A DNA stretch of 58,671 nucleotides from positions 1 through 58,671 of the forward strand of contig JAKLGV010000019.1 in NCBI GenBank assembly GCA_022710585.1, written 5' to 3'. Position 1 is the stretch's first letter. Every line of letters begins with the position of its first letter. Under the pieces are notes generated by a model that saw only the letters and a list, made by a program, of their open reading frames with translations, was not told the origin of the DNA and searched no databases. The DNA comes from Deltaproteobacteria bacterium. GTDB taxonomy: Bacteria > Desulfobacterota > Syntrophia > Syntrophales > Smithellaceae. Both the position numbers and the translations under genes were made by a program. Below are positions 32,616 through 41,896 of the stretch, in pieces.

Positions 32616-33767
32616 ATGAAGAACATTCGCCCGGAAATACTCGCGCACGCGAAAAAAATCCTCATTAAAATCGGTTCGGCGGTGCTGACCGGAGAGGACG
32701 GTCTTGACCTCAAGGTAATCGATTCACTGGTGCAGGATATGTGTGCATTAAAAAACCGGGGCTACGCGGTGGTACTGGTCTCTTCCGGCGCCATTGTCTC
32801 GGGCAAGCATCGCATGAAGATAACCGAAAAACTCAAAAGCATTCCCGAAAAGCAGGCCGCCGCCGCCATCGGGCAGGGCCGGTTGATGCGCGTCTATTCC
32901 AAAGCTTTTGAAAAAAACGGGTATTATGTGGCACAGATTCTCTTAACCCTGTCCGACCTGACCGACCGCCAGCGTTATCTGAACATCCGCAACACGCTTT
33001 CCACATTGCTGGAATGGGGAACCATTCCCATTATCAACGAAAATGACACCGTCGCTATCGATGAAATAAAGTTCGGCGACAACGACAACCTGGCCGCGAT
33101 GATCGCCAATATCATTGAAGCCGATCTCTTTATTAACCTGACCAGCACCGCCGGCCTTTATGACGGCAATCCCTCGGTCAACAAAAAAGCTCAACTGATC
33201 CCCCTGGTCAGCGAATTTTCGGAAGAACTCGAAGCAGCCGCCACCGCGGATACTTCCTCCGCCGGCACGGGAGGCATGAAGAGTAAAATTCAGGCCGCCA
33301 AAAAAGTAACCGCCATCGGCATCCCCTGCATTATCGCCCCCGGAAAAAAGAAAAATGTTCTGTCCGACATCATCTCCGGAGACGAAATCGGCACCCTGTT
33401 CCTGCCGATGGCTGATCGGCTGAACAGCAAAAAATACTGGATCGCCTTTACCTTGCGCCCCCGCGGCAAACTGGTGCTTGATGACGGCGCGAAAAAAGCC
33501 CTGCTGGAAAAAGGAAAAAGTCTATTGCCTTCCGGCATCATCGACGTGGAAGGCGATTTTAATCCGGGAGATGCCGTCAACTGCATAGGACGGGACGGCA
33601 GCGTTTTGGCCAAAGGCCTGGTCAATTTCAGCTCCGATGAGCTGCGAAAAATCAAAGGGCTGAAATCAAGCCACATCCAACAGGTTCTGGGACACAAGGA
33701 TTACGACGAAGTTATTCACCGGGATAATCTGGCGGTTACCAGACAAAATTACAAAAGCAAACCTTAA
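32616..33767 (+). CDS. proB: Glutamate 5-kinase
   Basis: 383 residues. N-terminal amino-acid kinase domain (KIGSAVLTG, VSSGAIVSGKHRM, INENDTVAIDEIKFGDND, GTGGMKSKIQAA) and a C-terminal PUA domain from about residue 280. Catalyses the first step of proline synthesis, ATP-dependent phosphorylation of glutamate; feedback control by proline is known for the family. ATG is 4 nt after the obgE stop. Confidence 0.95.
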   Translation: MKNIRPEILAHAKKILIKIGSAVLTGEDGLDLKVIDSLVQDMCALKNRGYAVVLVSSGAIVSGKHRMKITEKLKSIPEKQAAAAIGQGRLMRVYSKAFEKNGYYVAQILLTLSDLTDRQRYLNIRNTLSTLLEWGTIPIINENDTVAIDEIKFGDNDNLAAMIANIIEADLFINLTSTAGLYDGNPSVNKKAQLIPLVSEFSEELEAAATADTSSAGTGGMKSKIQAAKKVTAIGIPCIIAPGKKKNVLSDIISGDEIGTLFLPMADRLNSKKYWIAFTLRPRGKLVLDDGAKKALLEKGKSLLPSGIIDVEGDFNPGDAVNCIGRDGSVLAKGLVNFSSDELRKIKGLKSSHIQQVLGHKDYDEVIHRDNLAVTRQNYKSKP

Positions 33768-33839
33768 TCTTTAGAAGACAATGCTGGTTCAGGGCTGTTA
33801 CCTGAACCGGAATGTTTGGGAAATGTTTAGGCACTGGAC

Positions 33840-33874
33840 AAAAAAAATGGTTCAATCAGAGGACGATTGAACCA
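33840..33874 (-). terminator. Rho-independent terminator of the rnhA-like operon
   Basis: Minus strand: TGGTTCAATC/GATTGAACCA 10-bp stem around a 7-nt loop, followed by a run of seven T. A separate 8-bp hairpin (GGTTCAGG/CCTGAACC, 33786-33808) with no T-run lies between it and proB. Confidence 0.75.
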
Positions 33875-33905
33875 GCAGAGTATCAGTAGGGCCGGAGCAG
33901 TTTTG

Positions 33906-34316
33906 TTATGTTTTTTCATCAATGGCCTGGTTAGCCAGTTTGTCGGCGTGGCTGTTGCGGCTGCGGGGGACGTGCTGGACTTCTGCCTTGTCAAAAGCAT
34001 TCATCAAATCACGAACTTCTTTCATTAATATTTTGAGGTTATCATTTTTCACGCGGTAAGATCCGTTGATTTGTTTGGCCAGAAGCTCTGAATCCATATT
34101 AATTTTCAGGCGCTTGTATCCGAGCGAGAGCGCCCCTTTTAAACCCAGGATGAGCGCTTTATATTCCGCAATGTTATTGGTGCAATGCCCCAGATATTCC
34201 TTGCCTTCCCAGATGATTTTGCCGGCAGAATCGGTGATGACGGCGCCGGCGCCGCCGATCCCCGGATTGCCCCGGCAGGCGCCGTCGCTGAAGAGTATGT
34301 AAATCACGTCAGGCAT
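33906..34316 (-). CDS. RNase H-family protein (RNase HI-like)
   Basis: 136 residues. Acidic active-site residues in FSDGACRGNPG, NIAEYKAL, MDSELLAK and NSHADKLAN match the RNase HI fold (D-E-D-D). Degrades RNA in RNA:DNA hybrids. It belongs to the shorter 'ribonuclease HI-like' group without the basic protrusion. ATG 34316 gives the canonical start; a longer frame would overlap the upstream gene. It follows the zinc-ribbon gene by 5 nt, a frequent pairing. Confidence 0.88.
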   Translation of the reverse strand: MPDVIYILFSDGACRGNPGIGGAGAVITDSAGKIIWEGKEYLGHCTNNIAEYKALILGLKGALSLGYKRLKINMDSELLAKQINGSYRVKNDNLKILMKEVRDLMNAFDKAEVQHVPRSRNSHADKLANQAIDEKT

Positions 34317-34321
34317 AGCGT

Positions 34322-35041
34322 TTAAGCGGGCTTTTCCATATCCTGAAAATAGATAATGCGGTTGCAGTTCGGACAACTAAATAGCTCTTCAGACCGCTGC
34401 ACTTCATTATAAAGCTGCGGCGGAATGTTCATATGGCAGCCGTTGCACACTGATTTCCAGACGGACGTCACGCCGATTCCCCTGTTTCTTTTTTTAACTT
34501 TTTCGTATCTCACCATCAGGTCTTCGGGAATGTTCTTTTGCAGTTCATTTCTTTTCTGTTCCCAGTCGGCCGCGTCGGAATCCACGGCATTTAATTCATC
34601 TTCGACGGTTTTCTTTTCCTGCTCGTATTGAGTTTTTCTCTCTTTCAGGACGTCGTCATCTTTCTTCACCAGGACCGATAATCTATCCAGCTCATCCAGA
34701 ATGGAGATGATGCCTGTTTCCACCTCGCCGCGCGACGTTTCCGCGGTTTCGATTTCCTTGAGCATCGCCTGGTATTCCTTGTTGTTTTTTACTTCCAGCA
34801 TTCTTTCTTTTGTTTTGACAATGCCCTCGTTAATTTTTTTGATTTTGCTCTCGCTTTCTGAATGACGTGCCTTCAGTTCATCGTATTTTGTTTTATTGGC
34901 CTTAATCCCTTCCTCAAATGCACCGAAGTCCCGCGTCAGCTTCTCGATATCTTCCGGCAGGGTTTTCTTCTTTGCGGAAAGTTTAACAAGTTGGGAGTCA
35001 CATTCCTGAATTTTTATCAACAACATCAGTTTCTCTTTCAA
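34322..35041 (-). CDS. Coiled-coil hairpin protein with C4 zinc ribbon (COG1579/CT398-like)
   Basis: About 239 residues. A long coiled coil (roughly 5-170) with regular E/K heptads is followed by a four-Cys zinc ribbon (VCNGCHMNIPP...FSCPNCNRIIYF). Proposed nucleic-acid-binding family; function unsettled. A TTG at 35041 is chosen because AAGGAG lies 7 nt before it; the ATG at 35101 would sit inside the preceding terminator hairpin. Operon with the RNase H gene. Confidence 0.8.
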   Translation of the reverse strand: MKEKLMLLIKIQECDSQLVKLSAKKKTLPEDIEKLTRDFGAFEEGIKANKTKYDELKARHSESESKIKKINEGIVKTKERMLEVKNNKEYQAMLKEIETAETSRGEVETGIISILDELDRLSVLVKKDDDVLKERKTQYEQEKKTVEDELNAVDSDAADWEQKRNELQKNIPEDLMVRYEKVKKRNRGIGVTSVWKSVCNGCHMNIPPQLYNEVQRSEELFSCPNCNRIIYFQDMEKPA

Positions 35042-35073
35042 TACTCTTCTCCTTCTTTCTCTGTTTTTAACAT

Positions 35074-35103
35074 AAAAAAAATGCACCTTTGAGGGGTGCA
35101 TTT
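35074..35103 (-). terminator. Rho-independent terminator after the tRNA/small ORF
   Basis: Minus strand: AAATGCACC/GGTGCATTT 9-bp stem, 7-nt loop, then seven T residues. It ends transcription from the tRNA side before the zinc-ribbon gene. Confidence 0.8.
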
Positions 35104-35113
35104 CTTAAGCAAA

Positions 35114-35239
35114 CTACTTTTCGAGTTTCTTGTCTGTGCCGTTTAATGATGACTCCGTGCGTCTCATTGCGGCAGTCAGGAAGCTTATTTTGGCAATTTC
35201 CTGAGCGTCTCGAAGTTTTTTTATTGCTTCTGTCATCAT
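35114..35239 (-). CDS. Possible 41-residue small protein downstream of the tRNA
   Basis: Open frame beginning 11 nt after the tRNA 3' end and stopping just before the terminator, so it lies in the tRNA transcript. Product MMTEAIKKLRDAQEIAKISF... is helical and charged. There is no Shine-Dalgarno. It could be a real small protein or chance; no family recognised. Confidence 0.35.
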   Translation of the reverse strand: MMTEAIKKLRDAQEIAKISFLTAAMRRTESSLNGTDKKLEK

Positions 35240-35250
35240 TTGTGTTTATC

Positions 35251-35326
35251 TGGTGGGCCCACCTGGAGTCGAACCAGGGACCTACCGGTTATGAGCCGGT
35301 GGCTCTACCAGTTGAGCTATAGGCCC
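35251..35326 (-). tRNA. tRNA with CAU anticodon (probably elongator tRNA-Met)
   Basis: 76 nt with encoded CCA. Acceptor stem GGGCCT(A) pairs with (T)GGGCCC, D arm AGCTCAACTGGTAGAGC, anticodon arm CCGG-CTCATAA-CCGG, T arm with GGTTCGACTCC. Anticodon CAU is shared by initiator, elongator Met and lysidine-modified Ile2. Closed acceptor pair 1-72 rules out the initiator; elongator Met is likelier than Ile2. Confidence 0.93.
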
Positions 35327-35391
35327 GTCCCTTTCCAAAGTATAAAAAACGTTGTTTGATATACACAAATATATCGATTGTCAATAATATT

Positions 35392-37152
35392 TTACTGTTT
35401 TGTATAACGTTTCCTGGTTTTCTCCTTTACTTTAGCAACTTCATAAGTTTCAGGAATTTCGACAGGTTCATGATCTTCGCCTGTCTTTTCTGTTGGTTCC
35501 ACCCATGTGATTTCCTCCCGGTTCAGGATATTGGACCGGTCACTGATGCCAAAACGCATCCGTAAAACCTTTTCTTCACGGGACGTCAGGGTCGTGAGAA
35601 TTTTTCGTGTCTGTTCCGCCAGATCGATATTGATCGTGGCCTCTGAAGGCGAAATGACTCTTTTATCTTCAATAAAATCGCCCAGATGGCTGTCTTCCTC
35701 CTCACCGATGGGGGTTTCCAGGGAAATGGGCTCTTTCGCAATTTTCAGGACCTTCCGGACCTTTTCCAGCGGATATTCCATTTTGTTAGCAATCTCTTCG
35801 GGAGTGGGTTCGCGCCCCAGTTCCTGCACCAGATAGCGGGATGTGCGGATCAGTTTATTGATCGTCTCAATCATATGGACGGGAATTCTGATGGTGCGCG
35901 CCTGATCGGCAATCGCGCGGGTAATCGCCTGCCGGATCCACCACGTGGCGTAGGTGGAAAATTTGTATCCGCGCTGATATTCAAATTTATCCACCGCTTT
36001 CATCAGGCCGATATTGCCTTCCTGAATCAAATCGAGAAACTGCAACCCTCTGTTGGTATATTTTTTGGCAATGCTCACCACGAGACGCAGATTGGCCTCC
36101 ACGAGCGTTCTTTGCGCGATCTCCGCCTTTCTTTCGCCGACTTCAATGGTTTTAATGATGGTTTTCAGCGTCGCGGTCGGGATGCCCACCTCGTGAGAAA
36201 TTTGTTTTGTTTTCTTTTGCGCCTCCTGAATTTCCGGCTTAATCTTTTTGAAAGCTTCTACCGGCATGCGCACTTCCTTGGCGACGCGCTTATCATCCTT
36301 TTTGGATTTCTTTAACTTCGCCCAGTTTTTCTCCATCTGCACAATGGTCAGGCCGGTTGCTTTTTTATATTTTGCGATGACGTTTTCAGCCGCTTCAATT
36401 TCTTCCGAGTAGGTCCGCAATCGGGAAATAAAGCGCTGAATCTGCTTTTTGCTGAAGCGAATCTTGCGGCACAACGTCACAATACGGCGCGTGCCGATTT
36501 CCAGCTGCGCATTCAGGGCGTCTCTTTTCTTCTTCGGTAGATTCGCCGCTTTCAGCCTGGTTTTCAGGTATTTATTTTTATCGTTGAAATCCTTGATTCT
36601 GGCGATTAATTTGAGGATTCTTTCTTTATGCTCGTCTTCCTCCATAAAGCCTTCTTCATCCTCAATATTATCCACAACATTTTTAACTTTTAATTCGCCG
36701 CTCTGGAGCTTTTCTCCGATACTCAAGACTTCATCGATGGAGACGGCCAGACGAAATATGGCCGACATCGTCTCGCGGGCGCCTTCCTCGATTCGTTTGG
36801 CTATTTCCACTTCGCCTTCACGGCTTAAAAGCGAAACCGAACCCATCTCGCGCAGATACATTTTGACAGGATCTCCCGTCTTATCAGCGCCGGGCCCCAG
36901 AGGAAGCGTATCCTTGAGATTCGCATCGCCCATATCTTTCATCGATTTCTTCAGCGTCAGTTTTTCACCCTGTTCGGTATCAATGATATCAATATTCTTT
37001 TCTCCGAAAAGCGATATGATATCATCCAACTGCTCCGCGGACGTCACATCGGGCAACAGCGCGTCGTTAACATCATCGTAAGTTAAGAAACCTTTCTCTT
37101 CTCCCAGCATAATGAGCTTATTAACTTCATCTGACTGAATTTCTTTTGCCAT
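35392..37152 (-). CDS. rpoD: RNA polymerase sigma factor RpoD, atypical C-terminus without region 4.2
   Basis: 586 residues. Region 1.1 (about 1-75), the non-conserved insert, and regions 2-3 are canonical: [58 protein letters not shown]. Region 4 begins normally ([14 protein letters not shown], ending at residue 536), but the expected helix-turn-helix (LEEVG...VTRERIRQIE...LRKLRHP) is not present in any frame. Instead there is a 50-residue charged tail (SDRSNILN... to ...RKRYTKQ). Region 4.2 contacts the -35 element and beta-flap, so this product should be impaired on -35 promoters. It sits with dnaG, as the primary sigma gene normally does. Confidence 0.9.
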   Translation of the reverse strand: MAKEIQSDEVNKLIMLGEEKGFLTYDDVNDALLPDVTSAEQLDDIISLFGEKNIDIIDTEQGEKLTLKKSMKDMGDANLKDTLPLGPGADKTGDPVKMYLREMGSVSLLSREGEVEIAKRIEEGARETMSAIFRLAVSIDEVLSIGEKLQSGELKVKNVVDNIEDEEGFMEEDEHKERILKLIARIKDFNDKNKYLKTRLKAANLPKKKRDALNAQLEIGTRRIVTLCRKIRFSKKQIQRFISRLRTYSEEIEAAENVIAKYKKATGLTIVQMEKNWAKLKKSKKDDKRVAKEVRMPVEAFKKIKPEIQEAQKKTKQISHEVGIPTATLKTIIKTIEVGERKAEIAQRTLVEANLRLVVSIAKKYTNRGLQFLDLIQEGNIGLMKAVDKFEYQRGYKFSTYATWWIRQAITRAIADQARTIRIPVHMIETINKLIRTSRYLVQELGREPTPEEIANKMEYPLEKVRKVLKIAKEPISLETPIGEEEDSHLGDFIEDKRVISPSEATINIDLAEQTRKILTTLTSREEKVLRMRFGISDRSNILNREEITWVEPTEKTGEDHEPVEIPETYEVAKVKEKTRKRYTKQ

Positions 37153-37187
37153 TTGGCGTCTCCTTCAAATATTTTATTGGCCGGACT

Positions 37188-38951
37188 TCAGGGCATTTCT
37201 TTTTCCTGCGTCAAAAGCTTTTCTTTTTCGTAAAGAAGCTCTTTGATCAGATCCTGATTGCCTTTTTCCTGAGCTTGACTTAACTTGATTTTGATCTGCC
37301 GATGCTGCTCTTTGTACCATTTTCTTTTGATCTGCCGGACGCTATCGGCAAAAATCTTTTCCATCATGGCGTCATCGATCGGCATGTTTTTCATCATTAA
37401 TTTATACATTTTCTCGCGCAATGTCGAATCCGCGCTGTCCGATAAAATCACGCTCATGTCAATAAAGCCGAGCAGTTTATAGGTATCAATAACCTTACGT
37501 CCCAGGGTCAGCAGCTCGGGCTGCATAAAAAAATCCAGAATCTTTTCACGGTCGACCTGCGTAATTTTCTGGGGAAAGTCCATCATCAACTGAATCAGGA
37601 ACAGTTCAACCGGATCATAATGGCCATGGCCCCCCTGCTGACCGTCATCCGTTTTGGCGCCGCTTTTTCTCGCATCGCGGTAGATTTCTTTAATCAGGAG
37701 TTCTTCGTTGACGCCGGTTTTTTCCGAGATGCGCTTGATGAAAAGATCCTTTTCTTTTTTGTCGCTGATTTTAGCGATAAATTCCATGGCGTTTTTGACC
37801 ATGACTTTTTTATCTTCAAACGTCCGACCGGCGCCGAGAACATTTTCAATATAATAATCGCTCAGCGGTTGGGCAAGGGCGATCAGCGCATTCATTTTAT
37901 CTTTGCCGAATTTCCGGACATAATCGTCAGGGTCATACTCACCCGGCAGAATCAGCGCCCTGGCCTTCATTCCGGCACTTAAAAATAATTCCAGACTGCG
38001 GTCAAGCGCTTTTTTCCCGGCCTCATCCGGATCAAACAGAGCCACGACATCCATGGTGTAGCGGCGCAGAAGGTCCAGATGCTCACGGGTCAGCGCCGTG
38101 CCCAACGTGGCCACCACGTTGCCAATGCCGGCATTCCACAAGGAAATTAAATCAAAATAGCCCTCGACTATTAAAACAAAACCTTTTTTTCGGATCTCTT
38201 CTTTTGCTTTGTTGAGGCCGTATAAATTCTTCCCCTTAATATAAACCGGCGATTCCGGCGAATTCAAATACTTCGGTTCGCCTTTCCCCAGTATTCTTCC
38301 GCCAAAGGCGATAATATCGCCGGAAACATTTTCAATCGGAAAAATAAGACGGCCGCGGAATCTGTCGTAAAAACCGCCTTCCTTGCCCGGAATGATCAGG
38401 CCGGCCTGTTCGGCCAGTTTCAGAGAGCAGCCTTCTTTGGCCAGATAATCCGTCAGGGATCGCCAGGTATCCGGCGCAAATCCCAGACGAAATTGTTTGA
38501 CAACCTCGTCGGCGATTCCCCTTTCCTCAAGATATTTGCGGGCTATCGCGCCGGCAGGAGAAAAGAGATTTCGGGAAAATTGCTGCGCCGCCCGGGCATT
38601 CAAACCGATAATGCCTTCCTTAACCAGATCCTTCTGTCTGCCTTCCCTGCCGGAGGAAACCGGGGGCAGGATAACGCCCGTCTTGTCCGCCAGGTCTTTA
38701 ATGGCTTCCGGGAAAGACTTGTCGGCAATTTTCATCAGAAACGTAATCGCGTTGCCTGCTTCTCCGCAGCCAAAACAGTAAAAGATCTGTTTTTCGCGAT
38801 TGACGGAAAAAGAGGGCGTCTTTTCCTGATGAAAGGGGCACAGGCCTGTGAAATTTCTTCCCGCCTTTTTTAACGTCACGTATTCGGAAACAAGATCAAC
38901 GATATCGATTCGGTTCTTAATTTCTTCAATCTTGCTTTGATCAACGTACAC
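37188..38951 (-). CDS. dnaG: DNA primase
   Basis: 587 residues. CHC2 zinc finger (CPFHQEKTPSFSV...FYCFGCGEAGN), catalytic core with TOPRIM motifs (LVIVEGYFDLISL; ALFDPDEAGKKA) and a C-terminal helicase-interaction domain. Makes RNA primers at the fork. Starts at GTG (38951). Directly upstream of rpoD by 35 nt, the remnant of the macromolecular-synthesis operon (rpsU is not adjacent here). Confidence 0.95.
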   Translation of the reverse strand: MYVDQSKIEEIKNRIDIVDLVSEYVTLKKAGRNFTGLCPFHQEKTPSFSVNREKQIFYCFGCGEAGNAITFLMKIADKSFPEAIKDLADKTGVILPPVSSGREGRQKDLVKEGIIGLNARAAQQFSRNLFSPAGAIARKYLEERGIADEVVKQFRLGFAPDTWRSLTDYLAKEGCSLKLAEQAGLIIPGKEGGFYDRFRGRLIFPIENVSGDIIAFGGRILGKGEPKYLNSPESPVYIKGKNLYGLNKAKEEIRKKGFVLIVEGYFDLISLWNAGIGNVVATLGTALTREHLDLLRRYTMDVVALFDPDEAGKKALDRSLELFLSAGMKARALILPGEYDPDDYVRKFGKDKMNALIALAQPLSDYYIENVLGAGRTFEDKKVMVKNAMEFIAKISDKKEKDLFIKRISEKTGVNEELLIKEIYRDARKSGAKTDDGQQGGHGHYDPVELFLIQLMMDFPQKITQVDREKILDFFMQPELLTLGRKVIDTYKLLGFIDMSVILSDSADSTLREKMYKLMMKNMPIDDAMMEKIFADSVRQIKRKWYKEQHRQIKIKLSQAQEKGNQDLIKELLYEKEKLLTQEKEMP

Positions 38952-38988
38952 GGGCTATCCTGATGGCAATATTCAGCGTCGGAATCTC

Positions 38989-39435
38989 TTATTTGGACAG
39001 AAACGCTTTCACTTTTTCGCCGGCCGCTTTGCCGTCGGCGACGCCGGCAAGTTTGGGCATTAAAAGTTTCATGACCTTTCCCATATCCTTCACGGAAACA
39101 GCACCCGCCTCCTCAATCGTTTTCTTAATGATCTCGTCAACCTCTTCTTCCGACATCTGCGCGGGCATAAATTCCTGAATCACTTTCAATTCCGATTCTT
39201 CCTTTGCCACCAGATCCGTCCGGCCGCCCTTGGCAAACTGTTCAATGGAATCCTTTCTCTGCTTGACCATGGAAGCAAGAAGTTGGAGAGTTTCATTTTC
39301 ATTTAACGGCCTCATCAGGCTGATTTCTTTGTTGTGCAGCGCCGCTTTAATCATCCGTACAGCGGACAGCCGGATTTTATCCTGAGCTTTGGCGGCTGCC
39401 ACCATTTCTTCATTTATTTTTTTATTAATATCCAT
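38989..39435 (-). CDS. GatB/YqeY domain protein
   Basis: 148 residues. The typical YqeY layout: AKAQDKIRLSAVRMIKAALHNKEI, LASMVKQRKDSIEQFAKGGR, ELKVIQEFMPAQMSEEEVDEII, GKVMKLLMPKLAGVADGKAAGEKV. Related to the tail of GatB amidotransferase; may bind tRNA. The ATG at 39435 is spaced correctly from AGAGGTG; the ATG at 39441 is too close. Confidence 0.9.
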   Translation of the reverse strand: MDINKKINEEMVAAAKAQDKIRLSAVRMIKAALHNKEISLMRPLNENETLQLLASMVKQRKDSIEQFAKGGRTDLVAKEESELKVIQEFMPAQMSEEEVDEIIKKTIEEAGAVSVKDMGKVMKLLMPKLAGVADGKAAGEKVKAFLSK

Positions 39436-39453
39436 TGTCATTCACCTCTTTTT

Positions 39454-39798
39454 TTAGCCTAATTCATCCTGAAGCTTTCTGCCGCCCAAAATATGAACGT
39501 GAAGATGAAACACCAACTGCCCTCCTTCCGCGTTACAGTTGATGGCTATGCGGAATCCGCTGACATCAATTTTCTTGATTTTCGCCACTTTCTGCGCCGC
39601 GGCTATCAGATCATTGATGATGTTATCACGTCCTGTGTCAACATCCATCAGTGTGGCAATATGATTTTTGGGAATGATGACCACATGCACCGGCGCCATC
39701 GGATGGATATCATCAAAGGCCAGCACTTTTTCATCTTCATAAACCTTGTTGCAGGGAATCTCTCCCCGAACAATTTTGCAAAACACACAATCGGACAT
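39454..39798 (-). CDS. HIT-family nucleotide-binding protein
   Basis: 114 residues. CVFCKIVRGEIP start and the histidine triad HLHVHILGG near the C-terminus identify the Hint branch (purine nucleoside phosphoramidase/AMP-lysine hydrolase). ATG has AGGTGA upstream. Lies between hisA and yqeY in the same direction. Confidence 0.93.
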   Translation of the reverse strand: MSDCVFCKIVRGEIPCNKVYEDEKVLAFDDIHPMAPVHVVIIPKNHIATLMDVDTGRDNIINDLIAAAQKVAKIKKIDVSGFRIAINCNAEGGQLVFHLHVHILGGRKLQDELG

Positions 39799-39826
39799 AA
39801 AGATCACCTCCGTTACTTTTTGCCGT

Positions 39827-40552
39827 TCAACCTTTTGTTTTTTTGATCGCTTCTTCCAGCGACACAGCACCCGTGTAAAGGGCGCGGCCGATAATGACGC
39901 CGTAAAGTTCGCACTCCTTGACGGCCAGCAGATTTTCAACATCCGCGATCGAGGCCACGCCGCCGGAAGCGATGACCGGAATTTTCACCGCTTTCGCCAG
40001 ATCGACGGTCGCCTGAATATTGACACCCGTGCTCATACCGTCGCGTTCGATATCCGTATAGACAATCGCCTTCACCCCAAAGCCTTCATACTGCCGGGCG
40101 AGGTCAGCCGCTTTCTTCTCCGAGGTCTCCGTCCAGCCTTTAACGGCTACACGGCCATGGAGAGCATCGATGCCGACAATGATTCGATCGGGAAAAGAGG
40201 CGCAGGATTCGCGCACAACGCTTTCATTCTGCAGAGCGGTCGTGCCCAGAATCACACTGTCAACACCGTTATTTAAATAAAACCGGATGGTTTCCATATC
40301 GCGGATGCCGCCACCAACCTGAACAGGCACACCGGTATGTTTCGCGATATCCAGAATGATATTCCCGTTGCGGGGCAAACCGGCAACGGAGCCGTCGAGA
40401 TCGACAATATGAATCCGTTCGGCGCCCCGGTCCATCCAGCGGCGCGCCATTTCGACCGGATCATCGCCGTAGGTTGTCACGCGGTCGAATTTGCCCTGAG
40501 CCAGACGAACGCATTTTCCATCTTTAATATCTATGGCCGGAATAATAATCAA
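39827..40552 (-). CDS. hisA: Phosphoribosylformimino-5-aminoimidazole carboxamide ribotide isomerase
   Basis: 241 residues. TIM barrel with AIDIKDGKCVRL, VQVGGGIRDMETI, catalytic Asp in VGIDALHGRVAVKGW and YTDIERDGMSTG; second catalytic Asp in the latter. Fourth step of histidine synthesis. HisF, its usual neighbour, is not in the window. Confidence 0.95.
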   Translation of the reverse strand: MIIIPAIDIKDGKCVRLAQGKFDRVTTYGDDPVEMARRWMDRGAERIHIVDLDGSVAGLPRNGNIILDIAKHTGVPVQVGGGIRDMETIRFYLNNGVDSVILGTTALQNESVVRESCASFPDRIIVGIDALHGRVAVKGWTETSEKKAADLARQYEGFGVKAIVYTDIERDGMSTGVNIQATVDLAKAVKIPVIASGGVASIADVENLLAVKECELYGVIIGRALYTGAVSLEEAIKKTKG

Positions 40553-40602
40553 TCGAACACCCCTTTATGGCATCATGCAAAAAAAGTATGATAAAAAAGA
40601 TT

Positions 40603-41280
40603 TTAATTTGAAAAGCGGGGAAATGTTTTAAAAACGCTGTCCATTCCCTGCTCGGTCAACTGACGTGCCGTGACCCACTTTGCTCCGCCCTTGAAGAAGG
40701 AAGATATGTCGAAAATATTTTCCATCAGAGATTTCTGCGTTTTGTCGAAATGCCTTCCCCAGATAATGTTTCCGGCTGCGTCAACCAGGTGAATCTCAAA
40801 AGTCACGGATGCCGGATGCGCCGATGAATACTTTTAACCCACCCGCTCGGTATACCGGTAAACATAGCCTACCGCGACAAAATCCGCGCCCAGTTCACTG
40901 CCGACTTTTGTCAGATTTTCAGCTAAACTTCCTTTCAGCTTTTCAGAGGAGATTCTTTTATAAACGCTTTCCGCTTTCTCGGAAGGGATGATTTCAACCC
41001 CCGGTATTTTGCTCAACCGGTCGACAAAAATTTCTTCGACAACTTTTTCCGATCCCTCCTGTATTTTTCCGCTGGAAGAACCGCTGCCGCAAAGCGGACA
41101 GAAAACCGTATTACCCTCTCCGGGGGATAATGCCTGAAACGATAGAACAGCAATACGCTTGGTCTTTTTTGCTTTCTCTGCATTTTCATCTTCCGCCTGA
41201 ACCACCAGAGCGAAAGCCAGAAGAAATACGAAAAACAATCCCGAAATATATTTTAAATTTTTATAGTAATGATTCATCAT
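40603..41280 (-). pseudogene. Secreted/lipoprotein-like gene interrupted by an in-frame TAA
   Basis: Two open stretches lie in the same frame: 40834-41280 (signal peptide, then AVLSFQALSPGEG, CPLCGSG, FVAVGYVYRYTERVG) and 40603-40806. Between them is a single TAA (40834-40836) followed directly by readable codons KYSSAHPASV, then TFEIHLVDAAGNIIWG. Together they form one 225-residue periplasmic protein resembling the DUF-type proteins that extend 'GYVYRYRERVG...' into 'ASVAFDIHL'. A single AAA to TAA change would explain it. Decayed gene, read-through or sequence error. Confidence 0.75.
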
Positions 41281-41296
41281 AATCCCACCTCATATT

Positions 41297-41887
41297 TTAA
41301 AGTTTTCCTTTGGTGGAAAGAACGCCTTTAATATTTGCATCAACGATAACCGCATTTTTAAAGGCACGGGCAAAGGCTTTAAACACCGATTCAATCATGT
41401 GATGAACATTATCGCCATACAACAGATTGATGTGCAGCGTGATGCCGCTCTGATCGGTAAAGGCCTTGAAGAATTCCTTCACCAGCGCCGGATCAAAGCC
41501 GCCGGTTTTTCTTCTGCCGTATTTAACATTGTAGATCAGATAGGGACGGCCGGAAATGTCCAGATCGACCCGGCACAGACATTCATCCATCGGAACACAA
41601 GACGAGCCATACCGGTTAATCCCGGCCTTATTGCCCAGCGCCTGCGCGACAGCCTTGCCCAGACAGATGCCCAGATCTTCAATTAAATGGTGATCGTCAA
41701 TATGGGTGTCGCCTTTGGCTTTGACAACCAGTTTCAGGAAACCGTGGCGCGAGAAGAGTTCCAGCATATGATTAAAAAAAGGAATGGTTGTTTCAATGCT
41801 GCTGCCGGACGTTTTATCCAGATCCATTTCGAGATGGATATCCGTTTCTGTCGTCTTGCGGATGATTTTTGCTTTTCTGGCCATCAT
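41297..41887 (-). CDS. hisB: Imidazoleglycerol-phosphate dehydratase
   Basis: 196 residues. Manganese-binding histidine motifs HMLELFSRHG, DDHHLIEDLGI and DNVHHMIESVFKAFA (twice-repeated HHxxE) are clear. Dehydrates imidazole glycerol phosphate in histidine synthesis. Start at the ATGATG (41887) after TTGGA; hisG ends 9 nt upstream. Confidence 0.95.
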   Translation of the reverse strand: MMARKAKIIRKTTETDIHLEMDLDKTSGSSIETTIPFFNHMLELFSRHGFLKLVVKAKGDTHIDDHHLIEDLGICLGKAVAQALGNKAGINRYGSSCVPMDECLCRVDLDISGRPYLIYNVKYGRRKTGGFDPALVKEFFKAFTDQSGITLHINLLYGDNVHHMIESVFKAFARAFKNAVIVDANIKGVLSTKGKL

Positions 41888-41896
41888 CAATTCCAA

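Noticed and set aside
40603..41280. Frameshift between the two halves of the his-cluster lipoprotein gene
   Set aside because: Both halves are in the same frame; a single TAA separates them, so it is a nonsense change, not a frameshift.
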